Assembly: GCA_021829055.1 (NCBI GenBank)
Contig: JAJZCS010000072.1
Span: forward strand, 1 to 8,541
Origin: Pseudomonadota bacterium
Lineage (GTDB): Bacteria > Pseudomonadota > Alphaproteobacteria > Acetobacterales > Acetobacteraceae
Direction: 5' to 3'
DNA: 8,541 nt
Positions 8,354 through 8,541 of the stretch are shown here, piece by piece. Numbering within the stretch: position 1 is the first letter of the stretch; every line of letters begins with the position of its first letter. A program made the position numbers and the translations under genes. Below the pieces are notes generated by a model, which was given only the letters and a program-made list of their open reading frames with translations, searched no databases and was not told where the DNA came from.

Positions 8354-8541
8354 TTTGGTTGTAGGTTGAGGTGGCGGCGGATCATTCTGCATGCTCAGCT
8401 CGGCAAACATCTGAGCACCTCCATTAACTAAGTGTTGTGAGGTTTTGGGGTGGCAAGGATCGGATTGGCCGCAAATGGGTTGCTTTGATGGCTTGATTGC
8501 GCTGTCTTATGGGGCGGGAGTTGGGTGTTTCGGGCATTCCA
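8354..8541. other. Unassigned right edge, possibly mobile-element-derived
   Basis: No intact gene is visible. On the minus strand at 8413-8381 the peptide QMFAELSMQND resembles the end of IS3-family OrfA proteins (MYADLSMQ.DLLKEALGKK in my memory), but it continues as a proline-rich stretch instead. A second minus-strand frame is open from the window edge (8541) down to a TAG at about 8428, with no recognised motif. Together with the truncated gene start, this suggests an insertion or rearrangement boundary near 8350, but the evidence is thin. Confidence 0.25.

Noticed and set aside
1..8541. CRISPR array, tRNA, rRNA, toxin-antitoxin or defence island
   Set aside because: No regularly spaced repeats, tRNA-like cloverleaf or rRNA sequence was seen, and no gene pair resembles a toxin-antitoxin or defence system.

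Overview
The window looks like a decaying stretch of an alphaproteobacterial chromosome, most likely from the acetic-acid-bacteria family (Acetobacteraceae). This placement is inferred from remembered similarity of the AsmA-like protein, the cold-shock protein and the transposase remnants; no search was run. Base composition is moderate (roughly half G+C). Three intact genes sit among broken genes and insertion-sequence remnants, which suggests a genome undergoing reduction or IS-driven rearrangement.

Layout from left to right. Positions 1-665 hold the 3' part of an ISAs1-family transposase, broken by two frameshifts, one of them at an 11-G run. Positions 862-1557 (minus strand) encode an intact YfcG-type glutathione S-transferase-like disulfide reductase with a consensus -10 box upstream. 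Positions 1654-4735 (minus) hold a large AsmA-family envelope gene, split by what looks like a single extra base near 2580-2593. Positions 4972-5294 (minus) hold an IS30-family transposase remnant whose conserved blocks lie in three different frames. Nothing is recognisable from about 5295 to 5581. Positions 5642-5845 (minus) encode a complete 67-residue cold-shock protein, followed by a strong UUCG-loop terminator. A 398-base divergent intergenic region (5846-6243) carries a 9-bp inverted repeat. Positions 6244-8178 (plus) encode a complete acetyl-CoA synthetase (acs). Beyond acs, a well-formed ribosome binding site and ATG at 8327 open a frame that stops after eight codons. The sequence after it is unexplained and may be derived from a mobile element.

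The intact genes do not form one pathway. Acs activates acetate to acetyl-CoA, the YfcG-like protein acts in thiol/disulfide redox, and CspA binds RNA. Each appears to be its own transcription unit. I found no new defence, secretion or biosynthetic system. The observations most worth checking are the clean single-base break in the AsmA gene, the inverted repeat between cspA and acs, and the truncated gene start downstream of acs.
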